A stretch of 40,588 nt of DNA, taken from positions 1-40,588 of IMG/VR virus record IMGVR_UViG_3300013014_000059; one strand, given 5' to 3'. The stretch's first letter is position 1; the number at the start of each line of letters is the position of its first letter. Origin of the DNA: a virus. The notes under the pieces were generated by a model, which saw only the letters and a list, made by a program, of their open reading frames with translations, was not told where the DNA came from and searched no databases. The position numbers and the translations under genes are program-made. This document shows, piece after piece, positions 34,278-40,529 of this stretch.

Positions 34278-34878
34278 TTTCAGCTTCTTTGGACTTTGCC
34301 GTTTTCTTTACCGGTGGATCTAAGTCATCTGCTTGCTTTCGTAGTCTCGCTGCTTCTTTGTACATAGCATCTGCTTGACTTCTAAAATTGCGAGCTAGAT
34401 CGCGATCGGTGAGAATCTCACTGACTGAGGCAGCCGCGCTAACAGTTTCTTGAACTGCTGTTGCAGTTTCTTTCTTGGCAGGAGCTCCTTTGGTAAATGT
34501 ATACAAATCATCTATCGCACAATTTTTTTGTTCTGCAATAAATGAATTTAGCTCATGCAGTGAAATCTCTGAATTTGGAGTAGGTGTCATGATAACAGTA
34601 TCAGTGGCTACTTTTATCAAACGATTATCTGCCTGCAATGCCTGTAACATAGGGCGTCCGTCGGGGAATGGTCGAGTGAAAAGGATTTCTCCAAATTCCC
34701 ATGCATCCTGTGCAACATCTTGATCCACAAGATCAATAATTGCATTGTGATATTGATCCGGCAACGGAGATGTTTGTACAACCAGTGCCATATTTGACTC
34801 ACCGGGTAACGTTCTAAAAACTACAAGAACTTTTGATCCTGTGTTTTTTATCTTACCCACGTGTTTGAGATTTTTCAT
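34270..34878 (-). CDS. Conserved T4-like phage protein of unknown function (202 aa)
   Basis: I chose the ATG at 34878 over the in-frame TTG at 34899 because AAGGAAT lies just upstream of the ATG. The product begins KNLKHVGKIKNTGSKVLVVF, then RTLPGESNMALVV, LPDQYHNAIIDLV and RPFPDGRPMLQALQ. About residues 1-130 form a compact domain; the rest is an Ala/Glu/Lys-rich helical tail with a basic end (KKTAKSKE). The domain pattern is one I associate with conserved proteins of marine T4-like phages of unknown role. The charged tail could mediate protein or nucleic-acid contacts. It overlaps the next gene by 8 bases, and the gene before it ends 1 base upstream of this start. Confidence 0.75.
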   Translation of the reverse strand: MKNLKHVGKIKNTGSKVLVVFRTLPGESNMALVVQTSPLPDQYHNAIIDLVDQDVAQDAWEFGEILFTRPFPDGRPMLQALQADNRLIKVATDTVIMTPTPNSEISLHELNSFIAEQKNCAIDDLYTFTKGAPAKKETATAVQETVSAAASVSEILTDRDLARNFRSQADAMYKEAARLRKQADDLDPPVKKTAKSKEAESA

Positions 34879-34879
34879 A

Positions 34880-35098
34880 TTATTCCTTTTTGGTGGCAAC
34901 AGATTCTAGAAAGGTATTTAACTTATTGTAAGCCTTACCTACCGCTTCTAATTCTGCAGCTTTGAATGCACCTCGACTACTAGCAACTTCTAAAATACTA
35001 CGCAATGAAGCTAGATCGCTGAGATTAAGTTCGGCACCGGCAGCACTTGGCGGTTGTTGAGTTTGTTCTTGTGATGATGTTGTTACTTCTTGGTCCAT
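34880..35098 (-). CDS. Small conserved phage protein (72 aa)
   Basis: I chose the ATG at 35098 instead of the GTG at 35122: AAGGAGA sits directly upstream with good spacing, while the longer start has none. The first 25 residues (DQEVTTSSQEQTQQPPSAAG) are Gln/Ser/Thr-rich and likely disordered. The rest (LNLSDLASLRSILEVASSRG, then AFKAAELEAVGKAYNKLNTF) looks like two helices with a hairpin. The organisation resembles a small conserved protein of T4-like marine phages; function unknown. Its first base is the last base of the upstream gene's stop codon, and its stop lies 1 base before the next start, so the three genes are translated in series. Confidence 0.7.
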   Translation of the reverse strand: MDQEVTTSSQEQTQQPPSAAGAELNLSDLASLRSILEVASSRGAFKAAELEAVGKAYNKLNTFLESVATKKE

Positions 35099-35370
35099 TA
35101 GTTTCTCCTTAGATATGGGCACGCTAACATAAAATATGTCAATTCTTTATGATCTTCAAATCCCGCAAACATTGCGGATTTTAATTTGCTATCGTTTTCT
35201 ATACTTGAAAGTTTCACGACAGCATATCTACCTTTTAATTTGATTCGAATCCAGTTTTCAATTTCGTCTGTAAAAAAATCTATTTCCTCAAGTTTAATTT
35301 TTCCAAAATGTGGAGGCATCACTCGAAGTGATCTTTTCTTTAAAATGTCTAAAGGATTATATTCGATCAT
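35098..35370 (-). CDS. Small conserved phage protein (90 aa)
   Basis: I chose the ATG at 35370 (IEYNPLDILKKRSLRV). A TTG at 35394 would add eight residues but would overlap the late-promoter box. No Shine-Dalgarno is visible before either start. The sequence holds PPHFGKIKLEEIDFF, DEIENWIRIKLKGRYAVVKL and KELTYFMLACPYLRRN. It looks like a small alpha/beta protein with a Lys/Arg-rich first half; no known motif. The promoter at 35379-35386 is only 8 bases away, implying a nearly leaderless late message. Its stop shares a base with the next gene's ATG. Confidence 0.68.
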   Translation of the reverse strand: MIEYNPLDILKKRSLRVMPPHFGKIKLEEIDFFTDEIENWIRIKLKGRYAVVKLSSIENDSKLKSAMFAGFEDHKELTYFMLACPYLRRN

Positions 35371-35378
35371 TGTAAAAA

Positions 35379-35386
35379 TATTTATA
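35379..35386 (-). promoter_or_regulatory. T4-type late promoter TATAAATA on the minus strand
   Basis: The minus strand reads TATAAATA, an exact match to the T4 late consensus, in the 33-base gap between the stop at 35404 and the ATG at 35370. It would drive the downstream string of small genes to 33972. Its presence suggests that part of this block is expressed late. Confidence 0.6.
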
Positions 35387-35403
35387 GATAACAAATAATT
35401 TGA

Positions 35404-35796
35404 TCAGGATTCTTGGCTAAGCCTTTGATGCATTGCTTTGGCATAACCCATTTTTTTTACATCTCCTGAAAACAAGTACAGTTCGAAGGCAGATTTTTCT
35501 CTTAAAACAACAATATGTTTTTTAGTTAAATGATATGGCGATTCGATGAATTGATCTAACCAAACTAGTATTTGTGGAGTTATACTAATTTCTTTCAATA
35601 TTTCAACTTTGTATGTTTTGATTTGAGAATGAGTTTCTACAAATTCTAGCCCTTGATCTGTAAGTCTTAGGCCGCCGCAGTCTTTAGCTCTGACATTTTG
35701 CCACCAGGTACTACGAAATTTTTTTATGATATTCTCGTCAAAGGGTTGACCAGCAGCTTTGAGGAATACCGAAGTATAGGTATCCTTTAAATCCAT
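35404..35796 (-). CDS. Conserved T4-like phage protein of unknown function (130 aa)
   Basis: The product begins DLKDTYTSVFLKAAGQPFDE and contains STWWQNVRAKDCGGLRLTDQ, followed by strands (KTYKVEILKEISITPQILVW, LDQFIESPYHLTKKHIVVLR) and FELYLFSGDVKKMGYAKAM. I associate the WW-x-NVR ... GGLRLTD pattern with a recurring small protein of marine T4-like phages; no function is known to me. It looks like a compact soluble alpha/beta protein with a single cysteine. Its start directly follows the preceding stop (TAAATG), so it is probably translated after the 94-residue gene. Confidence 0.72.
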   Translation of the reverse strand: MDLKDTYTSVFLKAAGQPFDENIIKKFRSTWWQNVRAKDCGGLRLTDQGLEFVETHSQIKTYKVEILKEISITPQILVWLDQFIESPYHLTKKHIVVLREKSAFELYLFSGDVKKMGYAKAMHQRLSQES

Positions 35797-36081
35797 TTAG
35801 TCTACTCGTTCTCCGGCATTTAATTTAAACACTGCAAAGTCTGTGGTCTTAAACAACTTGTTTAGTTTCTTGGCTAAATTTCTTGCGTGTCCGGGATTAC
35901 TAAAACTGACTTTTTTGTACTTTGGACCAGGATAACTGGATACCATACTACCACTTTTTAAGTTAAAAGGTTGATCTTTGTAAAACACAGCCCAAATGGC
36001 GTCACTGTTGAGAATTTGCTCAACTTTGTATGTTTCCTTGTCAGTGTATTCGAGAATAACTTTGGGTTTAGGTCGACTCAT
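35797..36081 (-). CDS. Conserved T4-like phage protein of unknown function (94 aa)
   Basis: A small basic protein beginning SRPKPKVILEYTDKETYKVE, with DAIWAVFYKDQPFNLK, SYPGPKYKKVSFSN and GHARNLAKKLNKLF. It looks like a strand-rich domain with a Lys/Arg-rich helix near the C-terminus, which might contact nucleic acid, though nothing specific is seen. No Shine-Dalgarno precedes the ATG at 36081; the stretch upstream holds an inverted repeat and a late-type box instead. The stop is immediately followed by the next start. Function unknown. Confidence 0.7.
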   Translation of the reverse strand: MSRPKPKVILEYTDKETYKVEQILNSDAIWAVFYKDQPFNLKSGSMVSSYPGPKYKKVSFSNPGHARNLAKKLNKLFKTTDFAVFKLNAGERVD

Positions 36082-36084
36082 ATC

Positions 36085-36111
36085 TATACGTGTTATTATA
36101 AAACACGTATA
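36085..36111 (-). promoter_or_regulatory. 10-bp inverted repeat in a 5' leader
   Basis: TATACGTGTT (36085-36094) and AACACGTATA (36102-36111) are perfect inverted copies with a 7-base loop. They lie between a late-type box and the ATG at 36081, so the hairpin would form in the message about 3 bases upstream of the start codon, where it could restrict ribosome access or protect the 5' end. Confidence 0.6.
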
Positions 36112-36119
36112 TATTTATG
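36112..36119 (-). promoter_or_regulatory. Late-promoter-like box CATAAATA on the minus strand
   Basis: Seven of eight bases match the T4 late consensus. It directly follows the upstream gene's stop at 36121 and precedes the 94-residue gene by 30 bases, with the inverted repeat between. Confidence 0.5.
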
Positions 36120-36120
36120 T

Positions 36121-36372
36121 CTAACTAAAGTTGCCACCGTCAAATTTAACATTAATGTTGGTTGTAGATTCGCGTATTTCTACCAGCATTGCGTGTATTT
36201 CCTGAACAGTTTTTCCTAATTTAGCAGTCATTACAGCTAATTCTTGGGTAAGCTCTCTTGCTTCTTGGATACTCATACGAATATCTTTTTGTTGACTTCT
36301 TTCAGCAACTGCTATGCGCTGAATAAGCCTTTCGACGCCTGGCAAAGTATTTGGAACGTTATTTTGAGACAT
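36121..36372 (-). CDS. Small coiled-coil-like phage protein (83 aa)
   Basis: The product (SQNNVPNTLPGVERLIQRIA, AERSQQKDIRMSIQEARELT, AVMTAKLGKTVQEIHAML) is dominated by long amphipathic helices with hydrophobic residues every three to four positions, suggesting a coiled coil. The short tail INVKFDGGNFS is strand-like. It overlaps the preceding gene by 14 bases. No enzyme motif or membrane segment is visible. I recognise it only as a typical small conserved phage protein; a scaffold or adaptor role would be a guess. Confidence 0.65.
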   Translation of the reverse strand: MSQNNVPNTLPGVERLIQRIAVAERSQQKDIRMSIQEARELTQELAVMTAKLGKTVQEIHAMLVEIRESTTNINVKFDGGNFS

Positions 36373-36904
36373 TGGCTAATACTTGTTTCATTTCAATTTC
36401 GGATTGAAATGGTCCTTGATATTCATATCTTTGCAGTGTAATCAGTTTAGGGCAAAAACTTTTTACCCATCCTTTATCAAAACGTATCACATAAAAGCCT
36501 GCACAGTACAAACTCTTGCTGTCGCCACTTTTTGTAAACAATGGCAACTTTCTTTTTATATCATACATTGAATTATGCGGCTCGGCACTTGTGGCATAAC
36601 CGTGAACTTCGTTAGGTAATGCATTGTTGGCTTCTTTGATAATCTTAGCTACAAAGAAATTTTTACCAAATTGTCTAGTAAGACTTTCTTTTGTGTCGTA
36701 GATTTTTACACCTAATTCGTTGCTCATGACAAATCTATCATCTTCGTTTTTTCTTAGGGTGGCAAATTTTTCTCCGTCTTTTTCTACAATCCAAAATTTG
36801 TTTTCTATAATTGGTTTAGCGTGTAAGTCTGTCACAGTATTCTCCCAGCAGTCGTTGGTTTTTGATTGACAAGTATCTTTATACTGACAAAGTTTTAATT
36901 TCAT
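36359..36904 (-). CDS. Conserved cysteine-containing phage protein (181 aa)
   Basis: I chose the ATG at 36904 over the longer frame starting at 36919 because GAGG lies just upstream of it. The product starts KLKLCQYKDTCQSKTNDCWE, with cysteines spaced C-x4-C-x6-C. It continues with FWIVEKDGEKFATLRKNEDD, GYATSAEPHNSMYDIKRKLP, then SLYCAGFYVIRFDKGWVKSF and CPKLITLQRYEYQGPF. The cysteine grouping might bind zinc, but the spacing does not match a standard finger. Sequence patterns resemble conserved proteins of T4-like cyanophages with no known function. It overlaps the RNase H gene by 26 bases, so the two are probably expressed together. Confidence 0.7.
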   Translation of the reverse strand: MKLKLCQYKDTCQSKTNDCWENTVTDLHAKPIIENKFWIVEKDGEKFATLRKNEDDRFVMSNELGVKIYDTKESLTRQFGKNFFVAKIIKEANNALPNEVHGYATSAEPHNSMYDIKRKLPLFTKSGDSKSLYCAGFYVIRFDKGWVKSFCPKLITLQRYEYQGPFQSEIEMKQVLANVSK

Positions 36905-37886
36905 TTGAATACCTCGCATTTAGTGGCTCGGCATAGGTATGTGCCTGATCGGCAATCTTTTTAAGATCATAAAGATTGCAAAATTTCATTAATCTAATAC
37001 CAACCTGACTAATATTTTTATTAGCAGTTTTTGCTATTGAAATAGTTTCTGTAATGATATTTTTAATTTCATCAGGTTGGGCAGATAGGTCAATTAAAAT
37101 ACGATTACGTTCATAATCATCTAGCACACGATGTTCTTTACCTTCGTGGTCGGTCCAACGCTGCAACATGAGATTGTTCCACGAGTATCCTTTTGAGTCT
37201 CGATCACCGTAGGCCTCACGGAGACCAACCTTATTCTTTGTGCCTTTTTCCCGTACTCCCGGATATGCAGAGAATACATTGTCTGAGGTATCGCCTCGCA
37301 TACACTTCTCAAAAAGTAACCACTGGGGGTCCGGAATGGCTTTTGGCTCTTGAGTTTTTTTATCAATGACTCTTTTACCTTTTGCATCAAAAATACCTTC
37401 GTGTGTAATAGTAGTTTCCATAACACCATTGAATTGACGTACATTAGGTGCAATGAGTTGTACAAAGTCTGTATCGGTCGAAATAATAACATGGTCATCA
37501 TTTGGATGACTTTGTATCCATCCAGCAATAAGATCATCTGCTTCTAGGCGTGAATGTTGTAGAACTGTGCAGTTAGTTTTTTCTGTTACAAACTCTTTGA
37601 ATGTATCAAATGCTTCCCAGAATACTTTTTCTTCTTCTGCTTCACGTTCTGTGTGTGCGGCACGACTCGCAGCTCTTTGTGCTTTGTAAGGCTTGTAATG
37701 ATCTTTACGCCAGCTACGACCTTCTAAACAGAACACCACATGACTTCCACCAAAGTCTTGCCAGGCCTTTTTAATACTGTTTAGTGTAATATGAAAAGCC
37801 ATACCTAGTTTGATATCAGCGTCACCGTTGATAACGTGTCTTGCACGAAAGAAAGTGTTTGCAGTATCAACTAAAATATATGTCAT
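36879..37886 (-). CDS. rnh: T4 RNase H-like 5'-3' exonuclease (FEN family)
   Basis: A 335-residue flap-endonuclease-family enzyme. In T4, RNase H removes RNA primers and adjacent DNA from lagging-strand fragments. Acidic metal-binding residues are visible: Asp7 in ILVDTANTFFRAR, EADD (115-118), STDTD (Asp138, Asp140) and GDTSDN (Asp199, Asp202). The order and spacing are as expected for FEN/PIN-type nucleases. The Arg/Lys segment RSWRKDHYKPYKAQRAASRA resembles the helical arch of these enzymes. Length is close to T4 Rnh (305 aa). ATGA overlap with the preceding gene shows coupling. It acts in the cytoplasm at replication forks, probably with the phage's gp32 and polymerase, which are not in this window. 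A general 5'-3' exonuclease label is the alternative. Confidence 0.88.
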   Translation of the reverse strand: MTYILVDTANTFFRARHVINGDADIKLGMAFHITLNSIKKAWQDFGGSHVVFCLEGRSWRKDHYKPYKAQRAASRAAHTEREAEEEKVFWEAFDTFKEFVTEKTNCTVLQHSRLEADDLIAGWIQSHPNDDHVIISTDTDFVQLIAPNVRQFNGVMETTITHEGIFDAKGKRVIDKKTQEPKAIPDPQWLLFEKCMRGDTSDNVFSAYPGVREKGTKNKVGLREAYGDRDSKGYSWNNLMLQRWTDHEGKEHRVLDDYERNRILIDLSAQPDEIKNIITETISIAKTANKNISQVGIRLMKFCNLYDLKKIADQAHTYAEPLNARYSNEIKTLSV

Positions 37887-38347
37887 AGATTCTTTTTTCT
37901 AATTTGATTAACGTCAATGACGCCGGTATTCACAGCGCCACCAAAATCACCATCCACTACCACATTGGCACACAGTTCACGAAACCAACGATCTACTATC
38001 TCTTCGTCCTTGTCCCCGTCAAAACCATATCCCTCTTGCTTTAATTTTAACACAAAATGGTCATTCCAGTCAAGCTCAAAAAAGCCATTACGTATGTTAT
38101 CTTCGTTAATGTGTGTATTAAGAACACCTACCCAGGGTTCTTTGAGTTTGGTTGCGCGATCTTTCGGCGCCAATTTTATTAATGCTTCTTGTTCTAGGGC
38201 AGCGGTTGTCTTTTGTTCTGCAAGTGCAATCTCATTAGTTTTTTGATCAGCCAGCTTTGTAGCTTCTTCAATGGCTGTTTTAGTATCGATGAGTTGTTGC
38301 TCTAGTTTATCAATACCCATTATTTTTTTAAAGAATTTTGTTATCAT
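37883..38347 (-). CDS. Conserved T4-like phage protein with N-terminal coiled coil (154 aa)
   Basis: I chose the ATG at 38347, whose A is the last base of the queE stop codon, instead of the GTG at 38359. Residues 1-65 are a basic then Glu/Ala/Lys-rich amphipathic helix (DKLEQQLIDTKTAIEEATKL), a probable coiled coil. The rest is a conserved domain: KEPWVGVLNTHINEDNIRNG, FFELDWNDHFVLKLKQEGYG, DGDKDEEIVDRWFRELC and VNTGVIDVNQI. I know this pattern from conserved unknowns of marine T4-like phages. DGDKDEE could bind a metal, but that is not shown. Placement between queE and rnh gives no firm hint. Confidence 0.74.
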   Translation of the reverse strand: MITKFFKKIMGIDKLEQQLIDTKTAIEEATKLADQKTNEIALAEQKTTAALEQEALIKLAPKDRATKLKEPWVGVLNTHINEDNIRNGFFELDWNDHFVLKLKQEGYGFDGDKDEEIVDRWFRELCANVVVDGDFGGAVNTGVIDVNQIRKKNL

Positions 38348-39210
38348 CAAGTACCCCACTCGTTCTTAAACAATGGAACTTGTAGTCTATCACTATAACG
38401 CCATCCGCGCTTCATCGCCGCCAGTGCTACATTCTTTGCGTTAAGTGTATAAACACTTTCTACACCGCCCACTGGCATTAGATAAACATGTCCTGTAAAT
38501 CCAGCTGCTCGAAACGCACCTACAGCACATTCAGCGTCGGCAACATCTTGCTCAGTGGCAATAACAAACTTTAAGTATGCAGTACCATATTCTTCATACT
38601 CGCAAACAACCTCTGGAAGTATTGCTTCTTCCCATTTCTCGCCACTACACGGAAGTTTGGCGCTGACACTAAAGGTAATCTCACGCCAAAAGTCTTTATC
38701 GTGATGGCTTTTCCAAGTATGCAAATAAGCGGCGAACTCTGGAGTTAGTTTTTGAGTTCCATTTGTTTCAAATGTAATTTCTTTTAGGTCCGCCATCTTA
38801 GGATTATTCAGCAAGTCTGGATAAGCACGTTGCCATCCTAACAATGGCTCACCGCCTGTAATAACCAAGTGTTCATCCTTCCAATGATCCTGCGGGATAA
38901 TTTCCATAATATGATCTGCGATTGCTTCGCTTGTTAGCATAGGCGACAAATCTTTAAAGTCAGGATGCCATGACGCATAACTATCGCAACCGGTACTTAC
39001 AAGCGGTAAGTCTTTATAGTCTTTATAAGGAGTATTGTTATGAGCAAAGGAAATTGTTTCAACTTCTGTACTCAGTTCACCACGAGGCATACCAAAGCCA
39101 GCACATTTAAAGTTGCAACCAAATGTGCGTAAAAACACACTGGGCACTCCCATATATCTACCCTCTCCCTGTATAGAATAGAATAGTTCCGCTATTTTAA
39201 TCTTGCTCAT
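38347..39210 (-). CDS. queE: QueE-like 7-carboxy-7-deazaguanine synthase, variant cluster motif
   Basis: A radical SAM enzyme of the 7-deazaguanine pathway, which converts 6-carboxytetrahydropterin to 7-carboxy-7-deazaguanine (preQ0 precursor). The family signature FYSIQGEG is at 10-17, GCNFKC at 31-36, ITGGEP at 117-122 and ETNGT at 148-152. The usual third cysteine (CxxxCxxC) is Phe39; the next cysteine, Cys75 in TGCDSYASW, looks like the displaced ligand, giving C-x3-C-x38-C. At 287 aa it is longer than the 223 aa of E. coli QueE. I chose the ATG at 39210; 39216 or the GTG at 39222 remain possible. It overlaps the MazG-like gene by 14 bases. No queC, queD or folE is visible here, so partners may lie elsewhere or in the host. 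Confidence 0.85.
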   Translation of the reverse strand: MSKIKIAELFYSIQGEGRYMGVPSVFLRTFGCNFKCAGFGMPRGELSTEVETISFAHNNTPYKDYKDLPLVSTGCDSYASWHPDFKDLSPMLTSEAIADHIMEIIPQDHWKDEHLVITGGEPLLGWQRAYPDLLNNPKMADLKEITFETNGTQKLTPEFAAYLHTWKSHHDKDFWREITFSVSAKLPCSGEKWEEAILPEVVCEYEEYGTAYLKFVIATEQDVADAECAVGAFRAAGFTGHVYLMPVGGVESVYTLNAKNVALAAMKRGWRYSDRLQVPLFKNEWGT

Positions 39211-39664
39211 GTTCATTCCCACTTTTAAATATATTTGACCATATTTTTAATTTAGCAATTTTGTTGTCTGCTGCCACAAGCACTTCCTTTTTGTCTACTA
39301 GATTGTGATCGATACAAAGATTGATCATGGCCTGTAAATCTCCCAGCTCTTCTGCTAGATGTTGTCTGTTGGTGAGTGGCTTGCCTGGTTTGACATTATC
39401 TAAACCAAATCGACTTATCTTGCTAATAGCAACTATAACTTCTGCACATTCCTCCTGAGTAATGTCTAAGATTTCTTTTTCTTTATTGTTCATGTTACTA
39501 GTATACACTCTTTTTGTCAAAGACCAAGAGCCATTTTGATTATCTTTCCAGTCTAATACATCGCCTTCTTTCCAACCCGTTTCTTCGAGCATATCTTCGG
39601 GGAAGGGCAATATCAAGTCACCTGTCTTGGGGTCGTCTTGTAGTTCAATAGTCCAATTTTTCAA
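39197..39664 (-). CDS. AbrB-like/MazG-like fusion protein
   Basis: 155 residues with two parts. Residues 1-52 (KTGDLILPFPEDMLEETGWK, EGDVLDWKDN, GSWSLTK) look like a swapped-hairpin AbrB-type domain. Residues 60-155 look like a small MazG nucleotide pyrophosphohydrolase: EECAE at 71-75 and EELGD at 105-109 match the family's paired E-x-x-E and E-x-x-D metal ligands. MazG enzymes hydrolyse NTPs or dNTPs; phage versions are thought to alter the host nucleotide or alarmone pool. The start is a TTG at 39664, chosen because AGGAG at 39671-39675 lies 6 bases upstream and there is no better start. An ATG at 39493 (Met58) could yield the MazG part alone. It overlaps the dCMP deaminase gene by 20 bases. 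Confidence 0.78.
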   Translation of the reverse strand: MKNWTIELQDDPKTGDLILPFPEDMLEETGWKEGDVLDWKDNQNGSWSLTKRVYTSNMNNKEKEILDITQEECAEVIVAISKISRFGLDNVKPGKPLTNRQHLAEELGDLQAMINLCIDHNLVDKKEVLVAADNKIAKLKIWSNIFKSGNEHEQD

Positions 39665-40157
39665 TGTTTACTCCTGATTTTTTAAGGAACTCGATTCCTG
39701 AATCATCTCTATAGTTTGCACCATAGTAGACACCATTTATGCCAGACTGATATATGAGTTTGGCGCATTCAATACAAGGGGCGTGAGTAATAAAAATATC
39801 AGCCCCAAGCCCACTGTCGTTAGACTTCGCCAATTTTGCAATGGCATTTGATTCTGCATGAAGTACTTCTGGTTTGGTTTTTAATCCGTATCTGTATTCT
39901 TCTTCTGCATCTTCGTTATATTCAGTATAGGGATATAGTGCATTAAATTCTTCCGGACTGATCCATCCGCCGGCACCGCTATCATATACTCTATCTTCGC
40001 AGTTGTTATCCCAACCTGCCGGCATACCATTGTAGCCAATACTAATAATACGATCGTCTTTCACAACAATAGCACCTACGTGCAATCTACGTGCTGAACT
40101 GAGTTCCGCGAATATCTTTGCGGTCTTCATATAAGTTTGTTTGAACTTTTCCTTCAT
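39645..40157 (-). CDS. cd: dCMP deaminase
   Basis: Zinc-dependent enzyme that deaminates dCMP to dUMP, feeding thymidylate synthesis for phage DNA. The zinc and proton-shuttle motif is HAE (100-102), paired with PCIEC (127-131). The start of the domain, HVGAIVVKDDRIISIGYNGMP, is typical of T4-like dCMP deaminases. An insertion between Cys53 and the HAE motif, including AEEEYRYGLKTKPEVLH, is common in phage and bacterial forms. At 170 residues it is near the T4 enzyme (193). The first 71 bases overlap the 3' end of the upstream membrane-protein gene, an unusually long overlap, but the N-terminal residues MKEKFKQTYMKTA fit the family. Only a weak GGAAA precedes the ATG. Confidence 0.9.
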   Translation of the reverse strand: MKEKFKQTYMKTAKIFAELSSARRLHVGAIVVKDDRIISIGYNGMPAGWDNNCEDRVYDSGAGGWISPEEFNALYPYTEYNEDAEEEYRYGLKTKPEVLHAESNAIAKLAKSNDSGLGADIFITHAPCIECAKLIYQSGINGVYYGANYRDDSGIEFLKKSGVNIEKLDY

Positions 40158-40338
40158 TTTCTTTTTTCCATTGTTGGTACTTGAGTTCTTGACATTGCTT
40201 TTTTACTTCTGGAGGAATATCGGGATGCCATTCTGCCATGCCGCAGTCGTAGACTCGATACGCTGGCATTGGAGTTAGACTGAGTATCAATACCCACAAC
40301 AGAAATCCTATTGCAAATCCCACTAGGTATTTTATCAT
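40087..40338 (-). CDS. Small single-pass membrane protein (83 aa)
   Basis: The N-terminus, IKYLVGFAIGFLLWVLILSL, is one hydrophobic membrane helix. A short segment (TPMPAYRVYDCGMAEWHPDI) and a charged helical tail (PPEVKKQCQELKYQQWKKEN) follow. The positively charged residue near the start and the polar C-terminus suggest an anchored protein, but orientation cannot be settled. The YRVYDCGMAEWHPDIP segment is one I associate with small conserved proteins of T4-like cyanophages; function unknown. The start overlaps the previous stop (ATGA). The last 71 bases also encode the start of the dCMP deaminase in another frame. Confidence 0.7.
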   Translation of the reverse strand: MIKYLVGFAIGFLLWVLILSLTPMPAYRVYDCGMAEWHPDIPPEVKKQCQELKYQQWKKENEGKVQTNLYEDRKDIRGTQFST

Positions 40339-40529
40339 AATCTATCACTTAATAATAGATTACACATTAATGCATCTTGTTCTGTTTTAAAAAAGAATTT
40401 CATATAGTCTGCAGAAACTTCAGTGGTATATCGATCGCCCGGTAATCCAAAATGTTCTATTATCAAGGCACAACTTTCATTCCACCAATTATTAGTCTGT
40501 GAGTTCCAGGTTAAATTAATAACGTTCAT
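40335..40529 (-). CDS. Small conserved phage protein (64 aa)
   Basis: A 64-residue protein (NVINLTWNSQTNNWWNESCA, LPGDRYTTEVSADYMKFFF) with several tryptophans and aromatic residues, apparently a small alpha/beta domain. No motif or function is recognised. The ATG at 40529 lies inside the end of an upstream frame that runs off the window, and its TGA overlaps the next start, so it fits the coupled gene string. I consider it real from this packing and the balanced composition. Confidence 0.62.
   Translation of the reverse strand: MNVINLTWNSQTNNWWNESCALIIEHFGLPGDRYTTEVSADYMKFFFKTEQDALMCNLLLSDRL

Noticed and set aside
37121-37537. 138-codon minus-strand frame within rnh
   Set aside because: Same strand but another frame from the clearly conserved nuclease; no motif of its own.
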